Assembly (NCBI GenBank): GCA_963556255.1
Contig: OY744606.1
Location: 5,656,627-5,720,626, forward strand
DNA length: 64,000 nt
Source: Allolobophora icterica
Lineage: Eukaryota > Annelida > Clitellata > Crassiclitellata > Lumbricidae
Direction: 5' to 3'
Below, piece after piece: positions 11,110-21,339 of the stretch. The notes beneath the pieces are model-generated. The model was not told the DNA's origin. It searched no databases and saw only the letters and a list, made by a program, of their open reading frames with translations. The translations under genes and the position numbers were made by a program. Positions within the stretch are counted from its first letter, which is position 1, and the number at the start of each line of letters is the position of its first letter.

Positions 11110-12095
11110 ACCAGGACAACAGCGGAACAAAAGTGCTGCAGTTGTCCGATTTACATTGTAGCTCATAATTTAAACATTATTTCTTATGAACAACGATCAA
11201 ATCAAATCAAATAATTGTTTATTTATTTTAGAAATTTTGTGTGCATGCTCTAGATATTTGAAGTGTTTTGAAGTTACATTTATTTTTGATGTTAAAGTGT
11301 TGGAAAAGTCATGGAATGTTTAGTTTTTTGCAATTTTTACACACTTTTGTCGTGTCTCGGATTTTTCTGCAAAAATATGTTAGGCCTGACGTGTGTGAAC
11401 ACTTATTAGGCCTATTACGTATTATAAAGTTTAAACTTGTTAGTTCAATATAATACCATCCTTGCAATATTACTGTTAGGCCTACATGAAACACTATTTT
11501 TAGCGTGAATAATTATCGTAATAAGTTCACTGCAGCGATTGAAGACCCATATTAAAGTAGGCCTATTAAGTTAAAAATAAAATGCTAGCTTTTTTAGCAA
11601 CGTAAAGCCTTTTTTCAGTTGAAAAACCGATTTTTCGTCATGCTGGAAATTTTTCCAAGTCATGGAAAAGGCAGAGAGTTCATTTCGATCAAAGAGTGGC
11701 AACCCTGTAATATATCTTGATGTGGAATAATTTTTACATTTGATAGTTTCATTTGAGATCACGTATGAACTTTCACCCGACGTTAAATGTTTTCACGTTT
11801 TGCAATATTTCACGTATATGTATAATTATTCGTTTATTATTCGTTTATTATAAATCAACGAAGGATGACACACCGCATCACAGCTTACAACAGTCTAAAG
11901 CGGTAATATTAATAATGAAATAATAAATAATAAAGTATATATTTCCAGTGCTATGACAAAGAAATGTATGTGCTAGCGAGATTTGAGAATTAGATTGATT
12001 GAGAATGCTTCTATATAAAAGGCGGGGGGGATGAAATTCGTGACAAATTTTCATGTGCCATTCATGATAATAAGCTTCATCAAATATGAATAAGT
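11110..12095. other. Mostly unassigned; one isolated transposon terminus
   Basis: On the minus strand 11708-11640 begins CAGGGTTGCCACTCTTTGAT, which looks like a DNA-transposon end, but no partner end or target duplication was found. Three TAGGCCTA palindromes lie here (11407, 11477, 11558). No gene seen. Confidence 0.35.
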
Positions 12096-12097
12096 TT

Positions 12098-12172
12098 AAT
12101 TCAAGAGACCTCTGAGTAGGTCTCTTGAACAGGCGCTATGTAAATTTCCAGAATGAATGAATGAATGACCTA
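12098..12172 (+). mobile_element. L2-like LINE 3' tail (fragment)
   Basis: CCTCTGAGTAGGTCTCTTGAA, GGCGCTATGTAAATTTCCAG and then GAATGAATGAATGA: the same 3' end and tetranucleotide tail as the LINE at 19146-20818. Confidence 0.7.
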
Positions 12173-12321
12173 TGTGAAGAAAGCTGCCACATCTGAAGCT
12201 ATGCCGATCTAACAATATAGGCGAGCTACATAAACTATGAATAAGTTAACACAGCTATACAGGCACACATGCGTCTCGTTGGTTCAGCGTAGTGTTAACT
12301 ATCCCATATTTGCCCGTAGTT

Positions 12322-12640
12322 CGCATACTGGATATTTACATAGGCAGCCAAAGTTGCAGCTACAGAGATCAAACAAGATTCCGCTATACATCATTGACAG
12401 TTCCAGTTCGCATAATGGATAGTTACATAGGCAGCTAAAGTTGTAGCTACAGAGATCAAACAAGATTCCGCTATACATCATTGACAGGCCCAGTTCGCAT
12501 AATGAATATTTACATAGGAAGCCAAAGTTGCAGCTACAGAGATCAAACAAGATTCCGCTATGCATCATTGACAGGCCCAGTTCGCATAATGAATATTTAA
12601 TTATGCGGCCAAAGTTGTAGCTACAGCGCGCAGACCAGAT
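12322..12640 (-). repeat. 87-bp minisatellite, about 3.5 units
   Basis: Units begin CGCATA at 12322, 12409, 12496 and 12583, exactly 87 bp apart, and share GATCAAACAAGATTCCGCTA. Because 87 is 29 codons, a minus-strand frame (12299-12754) stays open and reads as a Cys-rich 29-residue repeat (core ELGLSMMYSGILFDLCS). The last unit is truncated. I treat this as a minisatellite; a coding role is possible but unsupported. Confidence 0.8.
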
Positions 12641-12644
12641 CTGA

Positions 12645-13050
12645 GCAATCGCGCTAAGTTGGCTGGACTGAGCATTGATTTGAAATGAGCGAACTATCGC
12701 AGCTGCTGTCTGTATGCGCCAACCTATATAAGGCAATTTATGTAGGTGAATCACAGGCGTGCTAATTCAAATCACCAGCAGCATTCAAAGAAGAATAGGC
12801 TTGATATCTTAAGGCAACTTACCTACATTCGGATAACCATGAATATTTACGTGGAACAGATCAAGGCTTAGGAAGCTAATTTTTACCTATGAATTTTAGT
12901 TCTTATGTCCGCGGATTCGGCTGACATACCTTGGCAAATTTAAGAGTGTGGAGAAAGAAAACTGGAAAATACCAACAAAGGAGAAACAAGTCTCGTTTAG
13001 AAACTCAACTCTTTGTAAGTTGCAACTATGACTTATATAAGGTGTTCTTA
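12645..13050. other. Stretch with no recognisable feature
   Basis: No open frame beyond the end of the minisatellite frame and no repeat partner seen. Confidence 0.3.
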
Positions 13051-13051
13051 A

Positions 13052-13560
13052 CAGTTTGTGTGACACAGTAACCGACTGGTTAGAACGCTCTGTTTAGACA
13101 CCTTTAAAACGTTTTTCATCGACGCTATATAAGTATGGGACTAGTAAGTAAGTAAGTGAGTATATTCTTTATTAATTAGCGATAGCAAACGCACAGCACT
13201 GCACAAGAAAGATAATACAGCATATTATTTCGTATAATACATTGCAATCAAACAATGTAACCAATTAATTTGTGACCATGTCACTACTACACATTTAAGA
13301 GTAAAGTTTTCACAAATGAATACATAAAAGATACAAAGGATACAAAAAAGGCTATTTGCGTAGCATCCTGGCAAGGAAGCATTTCCGAGACAAGTTATCC
13401 TATACTTGCTCTCGGTTATGAGATCGTGGGCGCAAAGAGTAGCCAGTGTGCTTAATAGGCGGTAGCATTGAATGTAATACATTGGATGTAAAATCCTTTC
13501 TTTAGACACCTTTAAAAATTTCCACCGCTGTTATATAAGCATGGGACACAGCAACGCTCC
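13052..13560 (+). repeat. Two units of a tRNA-like dispersed repeat and a decayed retroposon tail
   Basis: 13060-13140 reads ACCGACTGGTTAGAACGCTC, then TTTAGACACCTTTAAAAC and GACGCTATATAAGTATGGGA. A second TTTAGACACCTTTAAAAA with TTATATAAGCATGGGACACA lies at 13500-13560. The same module is at 18730-18775 and 19010-19145. The first part resembles a tRNA A-box region, so this may be an old SINE. Between the two units, 13150-13490 on the minus strand carries a decayed tail like that at 262-330. Confidence 0.45.
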
Positions 13561-13985
13561 ACTACAACTGTCACAAGTGGACCTGTAATATGTCACAACA
13601 ATTTCTGTAGAAGTCAACAGCCAGTGATGTTTTTATTAGTGAATTAAAAGGTTGCTAACTTTTAGTTTAGTTACATTTTTTTAGTTAACCCTCAGGCTAC
13701 CAAGGTTTTTTGCGACATCGGCTACCAAGGGGGTGGTTACCACCCCCCGGAATTTCGTGTTTGGTTTGAAATATCATATCATGTAATATAGCATTTGATT
13801 CAGCATTCATTTCTGAAAAGAATGGTATATTTAGTTGTAAAATATATGAATACATCTCAAAATTATATAGTTTTTAACAAAGGCACCGGTCCATTTAACG
13901 ATATCTGATATTATCCCACACAATTTGTACTGTTTAGATAAAAAAATATAAATGATGTGGGTTTTGAAAATGAACTATGTATCCA
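13561..13985. other. Mostly unassigned
   Basis: Contains GGCTACCAAGGGGGTGGTTA followed by CCACCCCCC at about 13720-13750. A similar block recurs at 15553-15588, inside the loop of the large inverted repeat. Confidence 0.3.
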
Positions 13986-15219
13986 AGCAGTGGCGTCACT
14001 AGGGGGTGCGGGGGTGCGGACCGCACCGGGTGACACCCTTAGAGGGGGTGACACCAAAACGACTGTCTAGAAATTTTTTTGGAAATTTTCAGCAGAAATT
14101 TATCATTTTAAAATTAACAATAACAGATAACAACAACATTTTTTTCGTCAGCCCAGCTTACATGTGCTCTATAAGTATCAATAACAGTACTACAGCTGAA
14201 ACTCAATGCTAATTTACTTTTTTAAGCATTCTAATGCTTTCCGGTCAGTATCGGACAAAGTTGAGTCGGTGAAAGGCATTGATTTCGATGAAGTGATTGA
14301 CAAGTTCACTGCTTTGAAAGCGTGGAAAGCAGGAATTTTTGTAGGGGTACACAACATTTTTGTAGGGGGGCCAAAAAATTTGGGGGAAAAAATTACGCTT
14401 TTGCCTAAAAAATTGCATAGAAAAACAATTAAAAATAAATGGTGATCAAGGACTTTACCTAAATAATTAAGTGTTTCTTCGCATTGAAAATCGTATTGGG
14501 ACTGTTGTAATAATCATAATAATCAAAAGATTTTATTTTTATAAAATATTTGCAAAATCCAGGGGCGCAAATCCGCCCCCCTTGCGCCCCCTCCGGACGC
14601 CCATGCCAGGAAACGAAAGTTCTGATTTAGTTGAGATGTTCACCAAGTGCTGAAATGCTTGCGTATTTTTCATTCATTCATTCATTTGAGCACTTATATA
14701 GCGCGTCTTCAAGGGGACTACTCAGAGACGCTCCCGACTTCAGCACGAACATAAAGAACAGTTTTTAACGCAGTGTAGAAAGACTCGGGTTGGGTATTCG
14801 GGAGGAGACGCAGCTCCAGAGAGAGCCCGTTCCATACCACAGGACCAACCACCAATTGTTCCTGTATTTGTTCATGTACTTTTTGTATTATTATGAATAT
14901 GGGTCGACTCCACCAGATTCCTAGACCAAATTTCCATAAATTTATATTATTAATAACTAGCATGATTTTAATTTATATTATTGCTATATTACAATATTTT
15001 AAGGAAATAATCAGCCAAATTTCCACTCAGGGGCGTGCCTCTGGATTTTGAAAGTTGTCGAATTTTGTGTGTTCATGAATGTAAAAAACGTCCTTCCCCC
15101 AGAAAAGTCTGCCCCCTAGAAACCCCCTCCTAGAAAAATCCCTGCGGACAACCACAGTTCAAATTATTTTTCCTCGTTGTATAAAATTTTTATTCTTTGA
15201 ACATTGTTTTATAATGAGA
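13986..15219 (+). repeat. Left arm of a large inverted repeat
   Basis: Starts AGCAGTGGCGTCACTAGG and runs about 1234 bp; its reverse complement occupies 16937-18168. The arm is a mosaic: a G/C-run terminus resembling a hAT end, unassigned sequence with three short open frames, an L2-like LINE 3' end on the minus strand (14685-14963) and a CCTCTGGATTTTG element piece (15027-15152). Arms differ by scattered substitutions and a 5-bp indel near 14190, so I estimate roughly 98% identity by eye. Short open frames in one arm reappear on the other strand in the other arm. Confidence 0.85.
14685..14963 (-). mobile_element. L2-like LINE 3' end in the left arm
   Basis: Minus-strand frame with VVGPVVWNGLSLELRLLPNT, a terminal VRAEVGSVSE, then the 3' block GAGTAGTCCCCTTGAAGACG, GCGCTATATAAG and an AATG tail. 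It is the inverted partner of 17222-17478. Only the last 60-80 codons survive. Confidence 0.75.
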
Positions 15220-16084
15220 AAGAAAGAAAGAAGTGAACTGTAATAATGCAGAGCGTCAATGACAGTTTCACCTTCAAACTATGCAATGTGTACTGTTCTA
15301 GCATATAGTTACAGGCGTAGGCCTACTGTAAGTGATGTATGAATTTCAAAGCACAGGCTGCTAATGCTAAAACCATGCAGTGTTAATCAATAAGTTCGCA
15401 TTGAGTTGTTGACAGTGTTCAATGTTGATTGCAGAAAATAGTTCGGTATTGCTGAGTTTTTTAGCTTAACTTTTTAATTAGCAACTAATTTTTTTTAGTT
15501 AAACTATGGTTTTAGCTAAGCTATTTTGTAGTTAAACTTCATCCATAACCCTCGGGCTACCAAGGGGGGTGGTTACCACCCCCCCTACGTTTTTTAGCAC
15601 ATGGAATATAATTTTGACATTTTAGGTAGCTGTAGGGGGTCCATTTGCACACATTTTGAGGTAAAAGTCGTGACGATATCGCACACCATAAAAAAAGTTA
15701 TACCCGATATAGTCTAGGTACCACTTTTGGAATCAGGAATTTCTCTCGTCAGCTGTTAGCTGTTGTCGACTATAAAGGTATTCATTATTCTTTCTGGAAG
15801 AGAAACAACTATGCCATTCTTTAGAGGGAATGTAGGGCTATATTTGCTTGCTTAGTTATTTGTCTTTTGAAAACCGGAAGTGATCATAATAAATAATAAT
15901 ATGCTTTTTCAGTGTAAAAATCACTGATGCAACATCACAACGTAAACCGATATGGTTGGGTATGGGGAAGGGCTATAAACAGTTGAAGCAGAATGCTAAC
16001 AGAGTAAAGCAGTGCTGTGAAGTGTTCAAGAAACCGGTTTGCAGGATGCATTCGCACAAAACAATAAAAGTAACTTGCAATAAC
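15220..16084. other. Loop of the inverted repeat, left part
   Basis: Unassigned sequence including a GGCTACCAAGGGGGGTGGTT / ACCACCCCCCC block at 15553-15588 like that at 13720. No gene seen. Confidence 0.3.
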
Positions 16085-16407
16085 CATAGGCGTAATTTGT
16101 GGGGGGTACGAGGGGTACCCGTACCCCCCACTTTTTGGAGTGGGGGGTATTGTACCCCCCACTTTTTAAACAATGTTAATCAATATTTTTGTTAGTGTGC
16201 CTTCCCAGAGAATGCAGTCTCCTCCAAAGTGCGAATGTACTTAGATACAATGTAAATCGAGAGCCAAAATTAATGAGAATACTGACAGGGAATATGTTCA
16301 AAATGGCCACCATGCGAAAAGCGAAAGTGGAGAAGAAATTGGTACCCCCCACTTTTTAGACCAAAGTATTGGTACCCCCCACTTTTTAGACTAAAGTTAC
16401 GCCCCTG
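16085..16407 (+). mobile_element. hAT-like MITE (AGGCGTAA family), complete copy
   Basis: Starts CATAGGCGTAATTTGTGG and ends AAGTTACGCCCCTG, near-complementary ends. The flanking 8-mers are GCAATAAC (16077-16084) and GAAATAAC (16408-16415), 7 of 8 identical, as expected for a hAT target duplication. Internal 'TACCCCCCACTTTTT' blocks are repeated. Related copies: 22396-22595, 26888-27086 and, decayed, 3311-3612. Confidence 0.8.
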
Positions 16408-16574
16408 GAAATAACTGCAAGGACCACTGACGTATTTGACTGCCGGGAAAATTACAAAATTTCTTGTTTCATGTTGATATAGCTGCACGCCTTTAGGTTT
16501 TGCCTGTAACTAAAACAAACTTTGGAATAGTTTGTATTGTTGAAAATTAAGCCTCATTATATTTAGAATATTCT

Positions 16575-16660
16575 TGGATACAGTGGCGTCACTAGGTTGG
16601 TGTCACCCGTTGCGGTCAGTCATGGTGTCACTCCTATGGACCTCCTCCCTTAGTAGGCCT
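16575..16660 (+). mobile_element. Isolated hAT-like terminus
   Basis: CAGTGGCGTCACTAGGTTGG followed by TGTCACCCGTTGCGGTCAG closely resembles the terminus of the large inverted-repeat arms. No partner end found within the loop. Confidence 0.4.
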
Positions 16661-16936
16661 ACGTTACCAGACCACACAGTATCCTTAGTAATTTTTTTGT
16701 TCCAACGTTATTCGTAAATCGTAATTCCTGTAGGCCTATATCACTGAATGTATTGGTAATATTATTGACATAAAACGCTAGCAAAACAAAAATTACAAAT
16801 GCGTAATTTTTATTTTATTTTTATTTTAGCCATTTATCATCAGATCAGACATTACATAATTAAAAATCAAATTAGCAAATATTAATGTAATGTTTGAACT
16901 ATGGAGGGTAATGAAGGTGCCTGCAACGTATACAGG

Positions 16937-18168
16937 TCTCATTATAAAACAATGTTCAAAGAATAAAAATTTTATACAACGAGGAAAAATAATTTGAACT
17001 GTGGTTGTCCGCAGGGATTTTTCTAGGAGGGGGTTTCTAGGGGGCAGACTTTTCTGGGGGAAGGACGTTTTTTACATTCATGAACACACAAAATTCGACA
17101 ACTTTCAAAATCCAGAGGCACGCCCCTGAGTGGAAATTTGGCTGATTATTTCCTTAAAATATTGTAATATAGCAATAATATAAATTAAAATCATGCTAGT
17201 TTTTAATAATATAAATTTATGGAAATTTGGTCTATAGGAATCTGGTGGAGTCGACCCATATTCATAATAATACAAAAAGTACATGAACAAATACAGGAAC
17301 AATTGGTGGTTGGTCCTGTGGTATGGAACGGGCTCCCTCTGGAGCTGCGTCTCCTCCCGAATACCCAACCCGAGTCTTTCTACACTGCGTTAAAAACTGT
17401 TCTTTATGTTCGTGCTGAAGTCGGGAGCGTCTCTGAGTAGTCCCCTTGAAGACGCGCTATATAAGTGCTCAAATGAATGAATGAATGAAAAATACGCAAG
17501 CATTTCAGCACTTGGTGAACATCTCAACTAAATCAGAACTTTCGTTTCCTGGCATGGGCGTCCGGAGGGGGCGCAAGGGGGGCGGATTTGCGCCCCTGGA
17601 TTTTGCAAATATTTTATAAAAATAAAATCTTTTGATTATTATGATTATTACAACAGTCCCAATACAATTTTCAATGCGAAGAAACACTTAATTATTTAGG
17701 TAAAGTCCTTGATCACCATTTATTTTTAATTGTTTTTCTATGCAATTTTTTAGGCAAAAGCGTAATTTTTTCCCCCAAATTTTTTGGCCCCCCTACAAAA
17801 ATGTTGTGTACCCCCACAAAAATTCCTGCTTTCCACGCTTTCAAAGCAGTGAACTTGTCAATCACTTCATCGAAATCAATGCCTTTCACCGACTCAACTT
17901 TGTCCGATACTGACCGGAAAGCATTAGAATGCTTAAAAAAGTAAATTAGCATTGAGTTTCAGCTGTAGTTATTGATACTTATAGAGCACATGTAAGCTGG
18001 GCTGACGAAAAAAATGTTGTTGTTATCTGTTATTGTTAATTTTAAAATGATAAATTTCTGCTGAAAATTTCCAAAAAAATTTCTAGACAGTCGTTTTGGT
18101 GTCACCCCCTCTAAGGGTGTCACCCGGTGCGGTCCGCACCCCCGCACCCCCCTAGTGACGCCACTGCT
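16937..18168 (-). repeat. Right arm of a large inverted repeat
   Basis: Reverse complement of 13986-15219; ends CCTAGTGACGCCACTGCT. It includes the plus-strand L2-like LINE 3' end. Flanking 8-mers outside the arms (TATCCAAG on the left, CTACTACT on the right) do not match, so transposition of the whole as one unit is not shown. Confidence 0.85.
17222..17478 (+). mobile_element. L2-like LINE 3' end in the right arm
   Basis: Frame with VVGPVVWNGLPLELRLLPNT ending VRAEVGSVSE, then GAGTAGTCCCCTTGAAGACG, CGCTATATAAGTGCTCAA and AATGAATGAATG. One residue (P for S) separates the quoted block from the inverted partner. Confidence 0.75.
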
Positions 18169-18354
18169 ACTACTACTCAGAGGCGCTCCCGACTACAGCA
18201 TTTGACACTGTGCCGGAATTTTCACGCCGAAGCGCCACGAGTAATTGCGAGTGAAGGACTTGCCCAAGGTCCGTACGCAGCGGCTAGAGTGGGATTCGAA
18301 CCTGCAACCCTCCGGTCACAAGGCGCCGAACTTACCACTGAGCCACCCCGCCCC
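18169..18354 (-). mobile_element. tRNA-derived SINE (family 1), 3'-truncated
   Basis: On the minus strand it has a tRNA-like A box TGGCTCAGTGGTAAG (18331-18345) and a perfect B box GGTTCGAATCC (18292-18302), the internal RNA polymerase III promoter. A central block CCTTGGGCAAGTCCTTCACT follows, and then a 3' part GGGAGCGCCTCTGAGTAG that matches the LINE 3' UTR at 17420-17440. The tail is cut at the junction with the inverted-repeat arm. A 5'-truncated copy with a complete tail is at 50020-50190. A functional tRNA is excluded because acceptor-stem pairing and the 3' end are absent. Confidence 0.85.
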
Positions 18355-18529
18355 ACAATGAACTCAACCTCTGTTATTGTGAAAATGTTTGTCGTAAAAA
18401 GTTGGAAAAAGTGTAAGTTCTTTTTTTAGTTTAGTTAACTGATATCCAAAATCAGTTGCCAACTTTAATTAAACTATTTTTTAGTTGGAAAACAGTTTTA
18501 GTTTAACTAAAAAATAGTTTAGTGCCCAT

Positions 18530-18660
18530 CACTGTCAACAGCCTTTGTTGGTATAAGATGTCGTTAAACTCTGGATCCATCCATCCTTCGAATCCTCACT
18601 GCTCGTATTCTGGCAGTACCAGTCTCAAGCCTGGACTAAGGAGTAGGGCTCCGCTAATGA
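18530..18660 (+). repeat. Dispersed repeat with GTCGTTAAAC and ATCC run
   Basis: ACTGTCAACAGCCTTTGTTG, AAGATGTCGTTAAACTCTGG and then ATCCATCCATCC; the same order as at 1435-1625. Confidence 0.45.
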
Positions 18661-18719
18661 TCATTGTTATCACATAATGTCGTTAAACTGAAACTACTAC
18701 TATTGGCAATTGGTTTAGA

Positions 18720-19145
18720 CTGGAGCCTCTCTTTAGACATCTTTAAAGTTTTTTCCAACATTTTTATATAGCATCAGATGGCAACGTTTTAACGGTGTTG
18801 AAAGTTAGCGCTCTAACAACTGCGTGTCCCAATTGTTCCTATGCAAACTCATTCGGCATTGTAATTCAGTCCGGAAAAATATTTGCATTATTTCTCCTTA
18901 TGCTCTGTCAGTGCCAGTCCCAGGTCTGGAAAGAGGAGGAGGGTGACGCTAATAGTCTTTGTTATGAAACAGCGACGTTAAACATGCAGCAACTGACTAG
19001 CTGTAATAAGCATGGGACACAGTAGCCAAGTAGTTAGAGCACTCTTTTTAGACACCCTTGAAACAGTTTTCAACGACGCTATATAGGCTTGGGACGGCTA
19101 GCCTGTTGGAGCGCTCTTTTAAGACACCCGTGAAACGATTTCAAC
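18720..19145 (+). repeat. Further units of the TTTAGACACC / TATATAG module
   Basis: Modules at 18731-18775, 19010-19095 and 19080-19145 each combine a tRNA-like GTTAGAGC block or relic, (T)AGACACC-TTTAAA or a near form, and GACGCTATATAGGCTTGGGA. 18900-18990 carries the GCCAGTCCCAGG dispersed repeat. No coding sequence seen. Confidence 0.4.
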
Positions 19146-20818
19146 CATTCATTCATTCATTCATTTTGATAATTTATATAGCGCCTCTTCAAGAAACCTA
19201 CTCAGAGGTGCTCCTAGTCCAGCCACGGTCAAAAAGGGAAGTCTTAAGGAGGCGGTAGAAAACAGGCGAACTTCCTCGTGGAAATAAGCGCAAAGAAGTT
19301 GGGAGCCCATTCCACAAAGAGGGGCCAGCCACTGAGAAGGCACGACGCTGTTTAACTGAGGAGCGGGACCGAGGAACTAACAGCTCACCCCCAGTTGCAG
19401 AACGTAGAACTCGACGGGACATTAGGCTAGAGAGCGGACAACAGAGATCAGATAGGTAAGACGGAGCTTCACCAGAGAGAGACCGCCAAACAAGAGAAGC
19501 AATCCTATAGGAGATGCGCTGTGAGGCAGGAAGCCAATGCAGGACATCACGCATATAAGCTGAAACTGGTGCATATTTTGGGATATGGGCAATGAGCCGA
19601 GCGGCAGAGCGAAGAACCCAGTCAAGCCGCCCAATTAGAGTCAATGGATGTCCAGTGAGAACAGAGCAGCAATAGTCAACTCTACTGGAGATAAAAGCGT
19701 GAACAAGGATCACTGCCGCGTCATAAGAAAGGGACCGCATTACAACACGCAACTGCCGGAGCTGGTAGTAGCAACTCCGGGTGACCAAATTAACATGCTG
19801 AGAAAAAGTAAGCTCTTGGTCAATTGTTACACCCAGATCCCGGATAGTGAGCGAAAAGGAAACATGGGGGAAGGCCTCTGCTAACAAAAGCAGGTCAACC
19901 TTTGTCAACTGTCTGCGACCACCAAGCCAAATAAAATGAGTTTTAGATGGGTTCAGCAGTAACCGATTAGAAGCCATCCATCCAGAAAGGGTGTCAATGG
20001 CATGGCACATCAGGCCAACAGAAGCAGCTGCCTCTGTGGGACGGCAATGGATGTATGCTTGTATATCATCAGCATAGAGGTGATGCAGTAGCCCACAAGA
20101 CTGCAACAAGGAACTGATATCAGAAGTGAACAGAATGTAGAGTAATGGGCCAAGGACAGACCCTTGTGGAACACCAAACAGAGCAGGAACCCAGGAGGAC
20201 CTAGAAGAGGAAGTCACGACACAGTTAGAGCGACCAGTAAGAAAAGAGCAGAGCCAGTCTAATGGTTTGCCAACCACTCCAAATGAGACTGAAAGGCGCT
20301 GGAGAAGGATGGTGTGGTCAACTGTGTCAAATGCAGAGCTAAGATCAAAAAGGGCCAAAAGAGTAACCTGACCACTATCCATGGCGCTATATAGATCAGA
20401 CAGAAGGCGAACCAGCAGGGTCTCGGTAGAATGGTTCTTCCGAAAACCTGACTGGAGGGGAGGGAGTAATCCATTTGTATTAAGATAAACAGTCAACTGA
20501 TTTGCAACTATGCGCTCTAAAAGTTTAGACAGGAATGTAACGTTAGCAATAGGGCGGTAATTTGCTGGATCATTAGGATCCAATCCATCCCTCTTCAAAG
20601 CCGGGAGTAGAATAGACCTCTTCTGGGAGGAAGGCAGGTGGGCTTCTTGAATCGAACGGTTACAGAGCAGAGTGAGAAACGGCAGGAGGTCATCAACGAG
20701 CTCCTGGACGAGGAACGTGGGAACCGGGTCCAGTTCACACGTCTTCGGGGCAGCAGCTAGGATTAGATGTCGTAGCTCCAGACTAGTTATCTCCCTGAGG
20801 ACAGACAAGCGAGTGTCC
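19146..20818 (-). mobile_element. L2/CR1-like LINE, 5'-truncated, with intact RT frame
   Basis: Minus-strand element whose 3' end is ACCTCTGAGTAGGTTTCTTG, GAGGCGCTATATAAATTATC and an ATGA run (19146-19167 on the plus strand). The 5' end breaks off inside ORF2 near 20818; the apurinic endonuclease and any ORF1 are missing, as usual for target-primed insertions. Its 3' tail is shared with SINE family 1 here. Confidence 0.9.
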
Positions 20819-20862
20819 CAATGCCATATAGGCATGGGACACGGTACAGGTGATTGGTTCAC
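19198..20862 (-). CDS. LINE ORF2 fragment: reverse transcriptase and C-terminus
   Basis: Reverse transcriptase of an L2-like non-LTR retrotransposon, copying the element's RNA at a nicked target. Visible in order: NYRPIANVTFLSKLLERI (about residues 101-118), LFDLSSAFDTVDH with the first catalytic Asp (173), GVPQGSVLGPL (230-240), the YADD box (263-266), and the conserved C-terminal region YMRDVLHWLPASQRISYRIA and GPSLWNGLPTSLRLFP. The frame is uninterrupted to the stop, so this copy may be fairly young. The first 15-18 residues come from flanking DNA and the apparent start is not an ATG, so it is not a native start. The N-terminal endonuclease is missing; the fragment cannot mobilise itself. 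Related 3' pieces: 6478-6912, 14685-14963, 17222-17478, 62037-62413. Confidence 0.9.
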   Translation of the reverse strand: MNQSPVPCPMPIWHWDTRLSVLREITSLELRHLILAAAPKTCELDPVPTFLVQELVDDLLPFLTLLCNRSIQEAHLPSSQKRSILLPALKRDGLDPNDPANYRPIANVTFLSKLLERIVANQLTVYLNTNGLLPPLQSGFRKNHSTETLLVRLLSDLYSAMDSGQVTLLALFDLSSAFDTVDHTILLQRLSVSFGVVGKPLDWLCSFLTGRSNCVVTSSSRSSWVPALFGVPQGSVLGPLLYILFTSDISSLLQSCGLLHHLYADDIQAYIHCRPTEAAASVGLMCHAIDTLSGWMASNRLLLNPSKTHFIWLGGRRQLTKVDLLLLAEAFPHVSFSLTIRDLGVTIDQELTFSQHVNLVTRSCYYQLRQLRVVMRSLSYDAAVILVHAFISSRVDYCCSVLTGHPLTLIGRLDWVLRSAARLIAHIPKYAPVSAYMRDVLHWLPASQRISYRIASLVWRSLSGEAPSYLSDLCCPLSSLMSRRVLRSATGGELLVPRSRSSVKQRRAFSVAGPSLWNGLPTSLRLFPRGSSPVFYRLLKTSLFDRGWTRSTSE

Positions 20863-21339
20863 GAGTCTTTATGCATTGTCCATTGACCCACGCCTTATGA
20901 AAGCCGAGAGTACAGGGTTCGGGCCTCCGCGAAGGTGATTACTTCACGTATAGGGATCTTCAGGAAGTCATTCACTCGCAATTATGACTATTTATGCTTG
21001 TCATTAGATGGTGACGCTTGATAAATGCACAAGAAATCATTAGAAATAATATATGTCTTTGGACGCGCAATAGGCTGAGGTCCTGTAATTATTTTACCAG
21101 CCTTGCCGTGGATCTATGCTTTTCAACATCAACCTATAATTTAAGGCCATATATGCAATATAGTAATGATATTTCATAATTATACAGACATTTCCTATAC
21201 AAACGCTGGTTAATGCAACGTTATCTTCAACTCCATCACTGATAGTCTTATAAGCGAAAGCCCTACGAGCGAAACGCCCTGTGAGCGATGCTATAGGTGA
21301 AAGGACTACTCTCATCCTGTGGCGAATGTACTTACAAGC
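20819..21339. other. tRNA-like repeat piece and unassigned sequence
   Basis: 20826-20940 has ATGGGACACGGTACAGGTGA and GAGTACAGGGTTCGGGCCTC, the second resembling a B box, so it may be an old SINE head. The rest is unassigned. Confidence 0.3.

Noticed and set aside
12322..12640. CRISPR-like regular repeat
   Set aside because: The 87-bp units are contiguous without unique spacers and the DNA is eukaryotic; it is a minisatellite.
13986..18168. A single hAT transposon spanning the whole inverted repeat
   Set aside because: The outer 8-mers TATCCAAG and CTACTACT do not match, and the arms contain nested older elements.
18292..18345. tRNA gene
   Set aside because: Perfect A and B boxes but no acceptor stem and no 3' end; the following sequence is a SINE body with a LINE-like tail. 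The same applies at 53335-53390 and 63238-63325.
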